This document shows, one piece after another, positions 50,001 to 59,293 of a stretch of DNA of 64,000 bases. The position numbers and the translations under genes were made by a program. Below the pieces are notes generated by a model that did no database searches, had not been told where the DNA came from, and worked only from the letters and a program-made list of their open reading frames with translations. The stretch comes from Pseudomonas sp. Irchel 3E20. Lineage in GTDB: Bacteria; Pseudomonadota; Gammaproteobacteria; Pseudomonadales; Pseudomonadaceae. Location of the stretch: positions 124,001-188,000 of the forward strand of contig NZ_FYEE01000007.1 in NCBI RefSeq assembly GCF_900187645.1. Reading direction: 5' to 3'. The first letter of the stretch is position 1, and every line of letters starts with the position of its first letter.

Positions 50001-53000
50001 GGCCAGGTGATATCTCGGGGGCTTTTTGGGCGCCCGAGCAGAACCAGGTGGCCGCGCAAATGTTCAATGACGGCGATATCTACCAGGCGACGTTGATTCG
50101 AGAGCTGGTGCCACGGGTGTACCTGTCTGGCGACCCGCAGGTGCTGCTGGCTTACCAGGGGTTTGGCACCGCCCCGCAACGGGCGTTGTTCGCCCGGGTC
50201 AAACCGACCCCGGGCGATAGCCTGCTGTACCAGGACCTGGTGGCCGGCCGGATGGTGCCCAGTGACGTGGTCTCGCTGTTGGCCACCAGTGGGGAGTTGA
50301 CCGTGGTGCAGGGCAACCGCCTGTGGGGCGCACCGGGTAAGGTGCAGTCGGACTGGATACCCTTTTTGGGCATTGACCTGGCCACCGTGGCCGAGCCGCC
50401 GGCCATGGGCCCGGTGTTCGCCAGCGCCCAGGCGGCCCTCGAACATGCTTGTGCGCGCCAGCGCACCCGTTATGGTGGCGCGGCGACGGGGTTGGGGGTA
50501 ATCCTCAGGGCCGTCGACAAAGAAGAGTACGTGGCCACGGCCATGTTCCCCGCCGCGCAGGCTGACGCGCTCTATCGGGCCTGCGACAGTAGTTCGCGGC
50601 AACTGCGCGATGACTTCCTGATCCATGGCCTGTATTGCGCAACGCACTGGCTGCCTAATGCCAGCGGGGTGTTGCAGACGCTAATGGGCCGCCATTTTGC
50701 GTCGGCGGCGGATATGTTCGCCGGGTTGTTCAGCGCCAACGGTATGCAGCGTAACCGCGATATTTCAGGGTTGCGCTTGTATGTGGCGCCCCTGGATGGC
50801 GCCCTGCTGATGTACCAGCCCCAGGCGCGCCTGGCGCTATTCAATGAGGAAAGCGGCGACGCTGGCCCGAAGGGGCTCCAGGCTCGCTTGGACGGTGGCG
50901 CGCTGTCGTTCGAGGGCTACATCGCCCAGTTCGCTGCGGCCGGCCAACTGACGGTGCTGACCACCAGCGACTACTGGGACGAAGAGGGCCGGGTAGGGGT
51001 GGATTGGCAACCGTACCTGAGCCTGCAACGCCGCCACCTGGGGCCGGCATTTGTCTGGCAGGACGATGCGGCGCGCTATGCACACGCCCGTTGGGCCCAG
51101 CGTACCGACAAGGTGTATGGCGGGTTGATCCTGCGGCGCAACGATGGTTTGTTCGTGGCCACCGAGCCGTTGGTGATGGCGGTGGAAAATTTCGACCCCG
51201 GTTGGGTACGGCTGAACAAACTGGTGGCCAGCGGGCAGTTTCTGGGGGGGAGCCAGATCGTCGCGCGCTATCACTCGGCGGCGGTGCTGGAGCCGGATTT
51301 CCCTCTGTCACACCACGAGTGCGCGGTTTACCAGGGGATGTTCCCTACCGAGTTCCTGCACGGCGCGTTGACCCGCGAAGACTTGCCCCTGGCGCCGATC
51401 CCGCGCACCGAATATCGCTTTTGCGCCGACGGTGCCCTGCTGGCGTTCTTCACCAGTGACAACACCCGGGAAACGGCCCTGTTGTATCTGCTCTCGGCGG
51501 CTGGCGAACCTACCCTGCACCTCAAGAACAACCAGGCCGAAGCGCAGATGCGTGCCGGCACCCTTGCCCCCAGCGAGTTTGTGCGGCGCCTGGGGCGGGC
51601 GGGCCACCTGCGGGTACTGGCAGGCAGCCCGCTATGGGGCGTGCCGCGCATCCCGGCCGACTGGGCGCCCTTTGCACCCGCGAGCGACGGCCCGGCGACA
51701 CTCGACTCACCCTTGAGCCCGGTGTTCACGCAAATGGAAGACGCGGTGCGCCACGCCCATCGCGTGGCGCCACGGGCGGGCTTGAGCTTTGGCTTCGTCC
51801 TTAAGTCGGCCAAGGCCGAGCAGTACCTGGCGTCCCTGCCGCTGGCGGCGGGCAACGCCGCGGCCTTGAGCTTGGAACGGGTGTTCATCGAAGGACGGCT
51901 GCCCCAGGGCTATGGCGTCAAGGGTGTTTACCTGTGCACTGGCAAAGTGCAGAAGGACACGGCGCAGGAAGTGGCCGAACACTTCTTCTCCCCTCAGGCC
52001 CTCAACCTCGGCCTGGTGGCCAGTAAGGTTTACGGCAACGGCAACGGTAACGGCGAGGCCGAGAGCCCCGCCCAGCCCAGCCATTTGCCTTTGTATTTAT
52101 CCTGCGCCGACAACGCCCTGTTGAAGTACGAGCCGGTGGCGCCCCAGGTGCTGTGGAACGGCCCCCAGGGTGCCTTGCAGTACCAGCAACTGCTGACGCT
52201 GGGAGGCTTTACCCCCCTCGACTATGTGCGCAAGGTGGCCGCAGCCGGCAAGTTGCAGGTACTGGGCGGCAGTGATTTCTGGTTTCACACCACGGTGGTG
52301 TCCCAGCACTGGAACCCCTACATCGGCTCGGGTGAGTGGTTTGCCAGTGACCATCGCTTCGCCCTCAGCCCGGTGTTCTCCCACCTCGACGACGCCGCCC
52401 GCTATGCCCAGCGCCTGGTCGGGCCGTTCCAGGGCGAGGAATACACCGGCGCGGCCCTGGAGCGTCGGCAGGGGCAATCGATCGTCTATGTGGCAGTGGA
52501 CCCGTTGGAGGTGCGCGAGGGGGATGCACGCTACACCGAGCTGTTCTACTCCGGGGCCGGTGGGGCAATCGCGCCGGTTAACGTCCCGGGTGCCGACCCG
52601 TTGCCGCTGCCGGTGTTTCCCGAGGGCTACCTGTTGGCCGCCGTGCATCATTTCTACAAAACCATGAATAGCCTCGAACAGGACGTGGACGCGCTGGACC
52701 GCCGATTGATGAACAACCTGCCGCTGGCCGACATTCCCTTTAGTGCTCAGGTGCTGGAAAAGAGCGCGGTCGCCGGTGCCAGTGTGTATTTCTCTTGCCG
52801 TGGTGGTGGGCTGCTCAAGCTCATGCCCGGCTTCACTGCCAAGGAAAAGGCCCTGTTCTTGGAGCCCTGGGGGCCCCGGCCGGCGGGCATGCTCACCCGG
52901 CTGGTCGCCGTCAGCCCGTTGTGGGTGCTGGATGCCGATGCCTTCTGGCTGCGCCCGGGCAAGCTGACCACCGCTTGGCGTAACCAGGTGCAAAGGCCTC

Positions 53001-53005
53001 GTTGA
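47090..53005 (+). CDS. Giant nine-module DUF4329-like protein with N-terminal JAMM-type motif
   Basis: A 1,971-residue protein of unknown function, without signal peptide or membrane segment. It is nine tandem ~215-residue modules starting near residues 30, 247, 456, 678, 895, 1113, 1323, 1548 and 1764. Odd modules begin like DDAARYAH; even ones contain FVLK...YIAT-P and an LP-GY-LEAIYY stretch, so two subtypes alternate. Modules are joined by a FVR-VAAAG-L-V linker ending in W-P. Module 1 alone has Glu47 (VEYG), His101-x-His103-Pro (FHSHP), Ser129-x-x-Asp132 (FFSEAD), the JAMM metalloprotease pattern. Resembles DUF4329 domains found in some polymorphic toxins. AGGTG precedes the ATG. Divergent from urtA; 139 bases before its paralogue. 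Confidence 0.85.
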   Translation: MDKDFSPQQQATAAYRAVLPPLSPAFANADDAARYAHEQVGDRRDVEYGSVILQRLSDKFFFASEPFAGSDTGFHFLSILEQEPNGFYAHPAGYRIVGSFHSHPNIEHVPGLEPTWPAQRKAAFVSFFSEADVVVNYEERALFLAAYLSGPDGALLKYVPSGSGKERLLVEWLKTGNRLLAQHGHDGSFEGYYGFARKVASVGTLTFLASSQAWGGSVGEVPSDWEPMKPFEAPVLQPAFGPVFDTLARVRDHAQAGMARGPGGRQVVFVLRAVDQEAYIATVPFVLPSAQFSLQGLFPSRPDGRPRLPSGYRLEAIYYRPDAAAAPKPATWAWLLENFFTPQELAAAITQSRTDTYLQDQARGLSLYVQAPGHALLHYRFCGSPAETALMAGEGQPLQQALEDGSLSPVDFVRQVAAAGELVVVETGDVWERPGAVSQDWQPFERLHEALSPAFLSADDAARHAHYQLAGKRGQNHFSYVLQHTDGTFCVTRPVPLTQDNDFWGAPFREGISQAIMEQLGYRYAAYFYGSRDHYKEIQAKYPTWSNERIHLNMSMLRFGDAQAVIEARAGITGVYHSAPDGSLVKYLRTGSEPEQVFGRWLARTLAGDATAHLALGAIDLSVESFVAKMAGLGALTVVLSSVAWKDSVGRLPTTWAAYAPFVSAAAREPILSWLFQDRETAARYAHDQMLENPGARQVAFVLKQAQAEAYVVSDPLVIAATPATLPLFSPARAFATDDRGQPELPRGFGLEAVCHLLLPDDEACTREKWLYRQFVSPLEFAQAIAQARAGLPETFAHYISTRDGAQLRYVFGATPLEDQMHALSPEGVVSDGGDADALQAGTLSPTEFVRRVAAAGHLQVMRSSTLWDVEGRVTLDWQPFARYRRPVLGPVFITADDAARYAHQQIGARRDEGFAGAILNLGAERYAATEPTPSTKPRFSLDAIYPLDEQGVPIVLNEGAHLHALYASRWPGDISGAFWAPEQNQVAAQMFNDGDIYQATLIRELVPRVYLSGDPQVLLAYQGFGTAPQRALFARVKPTPGDSLLYQDLVAGRMVPSDVVSLLATSGELTVVQGNRLWGAPGKVQSDWIPFLGIDLATVAEPPAMGPVFASAQAALEHACARQRTRYGGAATGLGVILRAVDKEEYVATAMFPAAQADALYRACDSSSRQLRDDFLIHGLYCATHWLPNASGVLQTLMGRHFASAADMFAGLFSANGMQRNRDISGLRLYVAPLDGALLMYQPQARLALFNEESGDAGPKGLQARLDGGALSFEGYIAQFAAAGQLTVLTTSDYWDEEGRVGVDWQPYLSLQRRHLGPAFVWQDDAARYAHARWAQRTDKVYGGLILRRNDGLFVATEPLVMAVENFDPGWVRLNKLVASGQFLGGSQIVARYHSAAVLEPDFPLSHHECAVYQGMFPTEFLHGALTREDLPLAPIPRTEYRFCADGALLAFFTSDNTRETALLYLLSAAGEPTLHLKNNQAEAQMRAGTLAPSEFVRRLGRAGHLRVLAGSPLWGVPRIPADWAPFAPASDGPATLDSPLSPVFTQMEDAVRHAHRVAPRAGLSFGFVLKSAKAEQYLASLPLAAGNAAALSLERVFIEGRLPQGYGVKGVYLCTGKVQKDTAQEVAEHFFSPQALNLGLVASKVYGNGNGNGEAESPAQPSHLPLYLSCADNALLKYEPVAPQVLWNGPQGALQYQQLLTLGGFTPLDYVRKVAAAGKLQVLGGSDFWFHTTVVSQHWNPYIGSGEWFASDHRFALSPVFSHLDDAARYAQRLVGPFQGEEYTGAALERRQGQSIVYVAVDPLEVREGDARYTELFYSGAGGAIAPVNVPGADPLPLPVFPEGYLLAAVHHFYKTMNSLEQDVDALDRRLMNNLPLADIPFSAQVLEKSAVAGASVYFSCRGGGLLKLMPGFTAKEKALFLEPWGPRPAGMLTRLVAVSPLWVLDADAFWLRPGKLTTAWRNQVQRPR

Positions 53006-53144
53006 GTGGCTCGGCGTGGCCCCGGGGAAAAATAGATAAGTATCCCTGGGCCACGCCTGGGGTCTTTGAGAATGGCGGGACGCTCCCGATGGCCTGAGTC
53101 GGTTCAGGCACATCGGCCCTCCACCCTTGGACCCGAGGTCATGT

Positions 53145-56100
53145 ATGCAAGACCATCTACCGCGAGAAAAACGCGCCGCCGTGGCGGCTCCTGTCACGTT
53201 GCCGCCCTTGAGCCCGCCATTCATTCGAGAGGAAGACGCCGCCTACTGGGCGCACCGCCAGATTGGCACCAAGCGCGAAAAGGAATATGGCGGCGTCATC
53301 CTCAGTGCGGACAACCGCTTTTACGCCACCACCCCGATTGTCGGCAAAGAACTCACCTTCAGTTTGAGAACGGTGCTTAACGTGGACGCGCAGCACCGCT
53401 TGCTGGCGCCACCGGGCTATGCCTTGGTGGCCTTTTACCATTCCCATCCCGCGTCCCATGAACTGGTGCAACAGACCAACCCCGGGTTACCCAACCAGTA
53501 CATCAAGCCGCATATCAACTTCTTCTCGGGTTATGACTTTGTGTTCATTGTCCAGAACAGGTTGCAGTTCCCCCATGCGTATCTGTCCGGCCCCGACGAT
53601 TCGCTCATCAGCTACGCCCCCAGCGGCTCGCAGGCCGAGCATCAGTTGGCGCAATGGATAGACGCCGGTCGCCCGCCCAACGACCCTGCGGGCATCTACG
53701 AGCCGCCCGATAAAGTGATTGAAAAAATGGCCTCCCTGGGCACCTTGAAATTCCTTATTCCTTGCCCTGTATGGGGCGGTTGGGTGGGCCAGGCGACGGC
53801 GGATTGGCGGGTATTTGAAACGCCCGAGGCGCCGGTTACCAGCGATTTGCCTCTGTTCACCCACACCTGCCCGCGCCCCGGCGACGCGGTGACGGCGGCG
53901 CTGGCGAATGCGGGCGAAGGCCTGCAATGGGGTTATGTGCTCAAGTACCTCAAAAGTGACCAGTACATCGCCACCCAGCCCATTGCCGCGGGCAGTGAGA
54001 CATTTGCCCCTGCCAACCTGTTTCCGGCCAGGGCCGACGGCGGCCTTCGATTGGCGTCGCAGTTTCGCCTGCACGGCATCTACTACCGCTCGCGGCCCGA
54101 ACCGCGGGACTTCCCACCCATCGAAGCATGGTTGTACATCAGCTTTTTCGCCCCGGCCCAACTGACCGCGGCCATGACTCAAAGGGTCGCCACCCAGGCA
54201 CTGCAAGTGCCGGACGAGGCGCTGACGCTGTACGTGGCGCCTTCGGACGGTTCGCTGCTGAGCTTCAAACTGCCGCCGGCCGGTGCCGCGCAGCCTTTGT
54301 TTGACCGGGACGCAAAGGGTCATTTCACCGACAACGGTGCCCAGGCTGCGATGCAGGCTGGCCAGTTGACGCCCCGCGACTATGTGCGCCGCTTGATGGG
54401 CGTGGGCCAGTTGCAGGTGGAGCAACGCGGTGCGTTGTGGCGCGAGGAAGGAATGATGACGGACGGCCAAGCGATACTGGCCGGTACCCTGGCGCCTGTG
54501 TTGCAAGGCCCCTTCCTATCGGCCGACGATGCGGCGATGCATGCCCATGAATCGGTGGGCAGGTACCGCGACCGCTTTTATGGCGGCTACATCCTGCGCA
54601 ATGGCGACAACCAGTATTTCGCCACCCAATTGTTGGCCAGTGACAGCGACCCGTTCGCCTCGCCCCTGTTCTTCCCGGTGGGGGGCAAAGGGCCGCTGGT
54701 GCCTCCCCAGGGCTATGGCATTTATGCCCGCGTGGGCGTGCACCCCCTCCCCGCAGCGGCCAACCCGGACCGGATAGCGCGCTGGCAATGGTCGCAGGAG
54801 GATGCCGTGCTCGACCCGCAGCTGTTTTCCGAGGCCCAGGTGCTGTCGATCATCGGCGGCCAGGCAACGGCGTACTTGAGTGGGGCCCACGACAGCCTGA
54901 TTCGCTTCACGCGCAGCCCCGACGCCAGCACCCTTAACGCGTTGCACCGCCGTTTGCTCAAGGCCAACGGTGGCAACGCTCAGCTCCCGGTGCGCGGCTT
55001 CAAGCCCCAGGAGTTGGTGCGCCAATTGGTGCGCGTCGGCGAGTTATGGGTGATCCGCGGCAACCCCGTGTGGGGTGAACGCGGCCGGGTGGAGGAGGAT
55101 TGGCGCGCAGGTCGCCCGGTCCCGGGCCGAGAGCTGTTGCGCCCGGCTATCCTGGGGCGGGTGTGCGAGAGTGCCGAGGCCGCCGCCAGCGAAGCCCTCG
55201 TGCGTCTTGAAGGTTGGCGCCCGAGCGCCGGCCGGTATTTTGCCTTTGTTCTGAAGCACCGCCGCCAAGAGGGGCGGTACGTGGCCACCGAGTGGGTCAC
55301 GGTGACCGGGCGCAACCATATGTTTTCGCTGCAAAGCCTGTTCGATGTGCAAGGCCCAGGTACCCACCGCAGCGGGGACTACCGTTTTCCGGGTGAGTAT
55401 CAGCTCCACGGGTTGTGCTACTTCCAGCCCGGTACCGCCTCCGGGCTGAGGGACCCTGAAACCTGGTTGCAGAACTTTTTCCTGCGGCCTTCGGTGTTGC
55501 TGGATGTACTGTACGAAGCTCGGCGTAGGGCGGCGGGGCAGTCCCCCAGCGGTTTGCCGGTATTTGTCGCGACCCAGGACGGTGCATTGTTGCGCTTTGA
55601 CCAGAACTTGGCCGCCTCGACGCAGGTCATCAGCCTGGCCGAAGTCACGGTGAAGCTCAAAAGCGGCGAGCTGACCGCTGCCGGTTTTGTGCGCGAGGTG
55701 GCGAGCAAGCTGGCCCTCAAGGTGCTGGTCAAGGGCCAGTGCTGGGATCGCGAGGGCGACGTCACCGTGCACTGGACACCCTATGCCGACTACCTGCGGC
55801 GCTGGCTCGGCCCGGGTTTCAAGCACGTCGACGACGCGGCACGGCATGCCGGGCGCATGATCGGGCGGGAACGCTCGCGGATCTATGGCGGCTACATCCT
55901 GCAGCGCCAGAGCGACGGCCTGTTCTTTGCCACCGAACCGCTGGCCAGCAATTGCGAGCTCTTTGACGAGACCTGGGTGTTTCCCATCAAAGAGGGGGGC
56001 GAGACCTTCCCGGAAAACTTCAAGATTGCCGCGCGCTACTGCTCCCGGCTGCGGCCCGTGCCAGCGGTGAACCTGCCCGAGGTGGAGCGTGAGCTGTACA

Positions 56101-57764
56101 TCAACCTGTTCTCGGCGCAGCGTGTGGCGAGCCTGTTTCACCAGGACGCCCGTGACCGGCGTAGCGAGTACCTGTTTTGCCCCGATGGCAGCCTCTTGAA
56201 CCTCACGCTCGACGGGCGGGCCGAGGAGGCCTTGCTCAAAGCGCGGCTATCACCCACCGCCGGGGCAGGGCACGGCCCCTGGGGCAATCGGGTCGCGCAG
56301 CAGTTGGACAGCGGCATGCTCAAACCGGCCGACTGGGTCCGCGAATTGGCTGGCGCTGCCCAGCTCCAGGTGTTGCGAGCCAGCCCGGTGTGGGGCCCGC
56401 CGCGCATCGTTGACAAAAACTTCGTGCCTCGGGCGAGCATCCCCCTGCCGCTGGATATCGTTCAGGCCAGCCAGGAGCCGGTGTTCAGCCCGCTGTTCAT
56501 GCAGGCCGATGATGCGGTGCGCTATGCCCTGGAGTCTCTGGGCGAACGCGAGTGGTTGCAGGGCGGCTATCTCCTGCGGGTCACCGCCAGCGACCAGTAC
56601 ATGGTGACGCTGCCCCTGGCGCGACAGAACTTCACCCACTTGCATCAGGTGTTCCCCCAGGGCGCGGTGCCGCATGGCTGCGAACTGGCGGGGTTCTATT
56701 TCGCCGCGCCGGACCAGAGCATCACGGGCGTCGATGACCCGCTGCACAACAGCTTTGTGCGGCCCGTCAGGGTCGTCCAGGGCCTGCGCATTTGCGCGCC
56801 TGCGGCCGCTGGCCCATACCTGCCGCTGTACCTGTCCTTTGCCGACGGTGCCTTGCTCAAGTACCGTTTCGACGGTGACTCCACGGTATTGGCCGGAATC
56901 GGTGCGCTGGAAGAGCGGTTGCAGCAGAGCCGCCTGCAGCTGTTGGAGCTGGTCCACCTGCTGGGGATTAAGGGCCAGTTGCAGATCCTGCTGCCCAGCG
57001 CCGCCTGGGACGGCTATGGCCTGGTGACGGCCGATTGGCTGCCGGGCGAGCGGCGCAGTGTCAAGGCACTGCCCAGGACCGACTTTGTCATGGGGCCGGT
57101 GTTCAATGACGCGGATGATGCGGTGCTGTATTGCTCGCGCATCTTCAAGGGCAGCCCCCAGGGCCAGTACCTGAGTGCCATCCGCCTGCGGCGCTACCGC
57201 GTGGGCGAGGAGTTTTACTCCTATACCGCGCCGATGGTGGAAGTGGAGTTTCGCGCCAGTGCTTCCTCGATACTCGGGTTCTTCCTGCGCAAGCAGTCCG
57301 GGCTGGAACGTATTTACCCGCAGGGCACCCAGATGGTGGCGGCGTATCAGTTGTTCCGCTCCGCCGAGGAGTACCCGCCAGCGCCGGGCGAAGAGGGGCT
57401 GCGCCGCAACTTTGCGTCTTGGCGCAACGTTGACTTGTACACCCACGGCCGTGATCGGGAGGAGGGTGGTCAGCTCGATATGTATTACTTGTCCACCCTT
57501 GATGGGGCGCTTATCAAGTTCACCCCCGACTACACCCGTGCCGAGGATCAGGTGCTGATGGAACATCGGCAGTGGACGCCAGGCAGCAACCCGGCCAAAG
57601 TCCCGCGTATTTCAGAGGTGCTGTCGCTGCTGGCTGGCCGCCAGCAACTGCGGGTGCTCCGGGCCGGGTCGTTCTGGAGTCGGCGCGGGCTGATATCCCA
57701 GGACCTCAAGCTAAAACTGTCCCAGCCCTGGGACGAGCCCATCCGCGACCGCGATGAACTCTAA
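53145..57764 (+). CDS. Giant seven-module paralogue with N-terminal JAMM-type motif
   Basis: A 1,539-residue paralogue of the preceding gene with seven ~215-residue modules starting near residues 28, 245, 458, 677, 893, 1120 and 1322, again alternating two subtypes and beginning and ending with the odd type. Module 1 has Glu47 (KEYGG), His99-x-His101-Pro (FYHSHP), Ser128-x-x-Asp131 (FFSGYD). Later odd modules keep YGGYIL and ATEPL but lack the metal-site residues. No signal peptide, no membrane helix. ATG 53145 is chosen because GAGG (53135-53138) lies 6 bases ahead; a TTG at 53127 adds six residues. Probably co-transcribed with the gene before it. Function unknown. Confidence 0.84.
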   Translation: MQDHLPREKRAAVAAPVTLPPLSPPFIREEDAAYWAHRQIGTKREKEYGGVILSADNRFYATTPIVGKELTFSLRTVLNVDAQHRLLAPPGYALVAFYHSHPASHELVQQTNPGLPNQYIKPHINFFSGYDFVFIVQNRLQFPHAYLSGPDDSLISYAPSGSQAEHQLAQWIDAGRPPNDPAGIYEPPDKVIEKMASLGTLKFLIPCPVWGGWVGQATADWRVFETPEAPVTSDLPLFTHTCPRPGDAVTAALANAGEGLQWGYVLKYLKSDQYIATQPIAAGSETFAPANLFPARADGGLRLASQFRLHGIYYRSRPEPRDFPPIEAWLYISFFAPAQLTAAMTQRVATQALQVPDEALTLYVAPSDGSLLSFKLPPAGAAQPLFDRDAKGHFTDNGAQAAMQAGQLTPRDYVRRLMGVGQLQVEQRGALWREEGMMTDGQAILAGTLAPVLQGPFLSADDAAMHAHESVGRYRDRFYGGYILRNGDNQYFATQLLASDSDPFASPLFFPVGGKGPLVPPQGYGIYARVGVHPLPAAANPDRIARWQWSQEDAVLDPQLFSEAQVLSIIGGQATAYLSGAHDSLIRFTRSPDASTLNALHRRLLKANGGNAQLPVRGFKPQELVRQLVRVGELWVIRGNPVWGERGRVEEDWRAGRPVPGRELLRPAILGRVCESAEAAASEALVRLEGWRPSAGRYFAFVLKHRRQEGRYVATEWVTVTGRNHMFSLQSLFDVQGPGTHRSGDYRFPGEYQLHGLCYFQPGTASGLRDPETWLQNFFLRPSVLLDVLYEARRRAAGQSPSGLPVFVATQDGALLRFDQNLAASTQVISLAEVTVKLKSGELTAAGFVREVASKLALKVLVKGQCWDREGDVTVHWTPYADYLRRWLGPGFKHVDDAARHAGRMIGRERSRIYGGYILQRQSDGLFFATEPLASNCELFDETWVFPIKEGGETFPENFKIAARYCSRLRPVPAVNLPEVERELYINLFSAQRVASLFHQDARDRRSEYLFCPDGSLLNLTLDGRAEEALLKARLSPTAGAGHGPWGNRVAQQLDSGMLKPADWVRELAGAAQLQVLRASPVWGPPRIVDKNFVPRASIPLPLDIVQASQEPVFSPLFMQADDAVRYALESLGEREWLQGGYLLRVTASDQYMVTLPLARQNFTHLHQVFPQGAVPHGCELAGFYFAAPDQSITGVDDPLHNSFVRPVRVVQGLRICAPAAAGPYLPLYLSFADGALLKYRFDGDSTVLAGIGALEERLQQSRLQLLELVHLLGIKGQLQILLPSAAWDGYGLVTADWLPGERRSVKALPRTDFVMGPVFNDADDAVLYCSRIFKGSPQGQYLSAIRLRRYRVGEEFYSYTAPMVEVEFRASASSILGFFLRKQSGLERIYPQGTQMVAAYQLFRSAEEYPPAPGEEGLRRNFASWRNVDLYTHGRDREEGGQLDMYYLSTLDGALIKFTPDYTRAEDQVLMEHRQWTPGSNPAKVPRISEVLSLLAGRQQLRVLRAGSFWSRRGLISQDLKLKLSQPWDEPIRDRDEL

Positions 57765-57767
57765 CCT

Positions 57768-57795
57768 GTAGCAAGCGGGGCTGCCCGCTTGCTAC
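57768..57795. terminator. Perfect hairpin between convergent giant gene and PepSY gene
   Basis: GTAGCAAGCGGG (57768-57779) pairs with CCCGCTTGCTAC (57784-57795) around a 4-base loop, 3 bases after the giant gene stop and 10 before the PepSY stop. No T-run; likely a shared transcription end or mRNA-stabilising structure. Confidence 0.65.
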
Positions 57796-57805
57796 GACGG
57801 CGGCG

Positions 57806-59170
57806 TCAGGACTGGGCGCGGTTCCAGCGTGAGAGCAGGAGGCGGTCCAGCACCCAGAGGGCGATCAGCGAGGCGCCCACCAGCGGGAAGATCAGCGCCA
57901 GGGCCAGCATGATGGCCATGGCGCTTTTCCATTTCGGCAAGTCGTGGCGCAGTGGCGGCACACCCAGGCGCCCTTGGGGGCGGCGCTTCCACCAGATCAC
58001 CACGCCGCTCACCGCGCTGAGCAGGATCATCAGGCAAATCAGCAGCACGATGATCTGGTTGAGCGCACCGAACATCTTGCCTTCATGCAGCATCACCCCC
58101 AGCTCCGTGGCGCGGGCGACGGGGCCGTAGTCGTGCCAGCGCACATCGGCCAGGACCCGGCCGGTGTATTGGTCCACATGCAAGGTGGCGTCGTTGCGCG
58201 GGTCATCGGCGAACACGGCAAGGGTGAACACGCCGCTGGCGGTGGTGGGGAAGGTGATGCTGTAGCCCGGCTCCACGCGGCGCGCGGTGGCGATGTCCTG
58301 CACCTGTTGCAGGCTCACGGTGGGGGCGGCCGGGGCGGTTTCGCCGGCGCCGTGGGCCCTGTGTTCGGCGTGGTCGCCGGACATCGGCATCGGCGTGTTT
58401 TCCATGGCCCAGGGCACGGTTTGGCGGGTGGCGGTGTTGAGCTCGCGGGCCTGTTGGTCGGAGGTGGGCACGTCGGTCCACATCGCCACCGGGAAGCGGT
58501 TCCACAGCTCGGCGTACTGCTTGCCCCAGAACCCGGTCCAGGTCATGCCGCTGAGCAGCATCACCAGCAGCAGGGACGCGCCCCAGAACCCGGTGACTGC
58601 GTGCAGGTCGCGCCATAGTAGGCGGCCACGGCTGTTCAGGCGTGGCCACAACACCCCCGCCGACGACTGGCCGCGCGGCCACCACAGGTACAGGCCCGAC
58701 ACCACGAGCACGATGCCCCAACCGGCGGCCAGTTCCACCAGGCGATCGCCCAGGGTGCCGATCATCAGCTCGCCATGGATCGCCCGTGCCACGGCTTGCA
58801 GGTTGTACTTGGCGTCCTGCTCGCCCAGCACTTGGGCGCGATAGGGGTCGACGAACACGTTCAATTCGCGGCCAGCGTTGTGCACCACGAACTGCCCGCT
58901 GCGCTCGGCGTTAATGGGCGGCAGGTACTGGCTGACGTGGCCCTGGGGGTAGGCGCTGCGCACGGCGCGCAGTTGTTCGTCGGCGCTGGCCAGGTGCTGC
59001 CCGGGCTGGACCTTGAGCAGGTCGGCGTACAGCAGCGGGTCGAGCTGGGGCTTGAACAGGTAGATGATCCCGGTCAGGGCCAGCATCACCATGAACGGGG
59101 CGACAAACAGCCCGGCGTAGAAATGCCAGCGCCAGGCCAGGTTGTAGAAGGAAATCTTGGGTTGACTCAT
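57806..59170 (-). CDS. PepSY-associated membrane protein
   Basis: Inner-membrane protein of 454 residues with the PepSY-TM layout: one helix near residues 18-40 (WHFYAGLFVAPFMVMLALTGIIYLF), a large periplasmic PepSY region, a helix pair at ~150-200 (GIVLVVSGLYLWWPRG; GASLLLVMLLSGMTWTGFWG) and two C-terminal helices (LIVLLICLMILLSAVSGVVIWW). Members often reduce or help import metal-siderophores; beside an OprC-like receptor a copper role is inferred. The loop has a Met/His segment (MPMSGDHAEHRAHG). Start at MSQPKISFY with GGAGC ahead; a frame to 59242 is rejected. Confidence 0.86.
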   Translation of the reverse strand: MSQPKISFYNLAWRWHFYAGLFVAPFMVMLALTGIIYLFKPQLDPLLYADLLKVQPGQHLASADEQLRAVRSAYPQGHVSQYLPPINAERSGQFVVHNAGRELNVFVDPYRAQVLGEQDAKYNLQAVARAIHGELMIGTLGDRLVELAAGWGIVLVVSGLYLWWPRGQSSAGVLWPRLNSRGRLLWRDLHAVTGFWGASLLLVMLLSGMTWTGFWGKQYAELWNRFPVAMWTDVPTSDQQARELNTATRQTVPWAMENTPMPMSGDHAEHRAHGAGETAPAAPTVSLQQVQDIATARRVEPGYSITFPTTASGVFTLAVFADDPRNDATLHVDQYTGRVLADVRWHDYGPVARATELGVMLHEGKMFGALNQIIVLLICLMILLSAVSGVVIWWKRRPQGRLGVPPLRHDLPKWKSAMAIMLALALIFPLVGASLIALWVLDRLLLSRWNRAQS

Positions 59171-59218
59171 CAGGGTGCTCCGCACGGGCATAGATCTTTT
59201 TTTAATCGGTGGTGGGGC

Positions 59219-59286
59219 TGTCGCGGGCGAGCCCGCTCCCACCGTTGGGGTGCATTGCCCCTGTGGGAGCGGGCTTGCCCGCGATG
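59219..59286. repeat. Inverted REP pair between oprC and the PepSY gene
   Basis: TGTCGCGGGCGAGCCCGCTC with CCACC on the left and CCTGTGGGAGCGGGCTTGCC with CGCGATG on the right. It separates the receptor and PepSY genes on the minus strand, perhaps lowering expression of the latter. Confidence 0.75.
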
Positions 59287-59293
59287 CTTTTGC

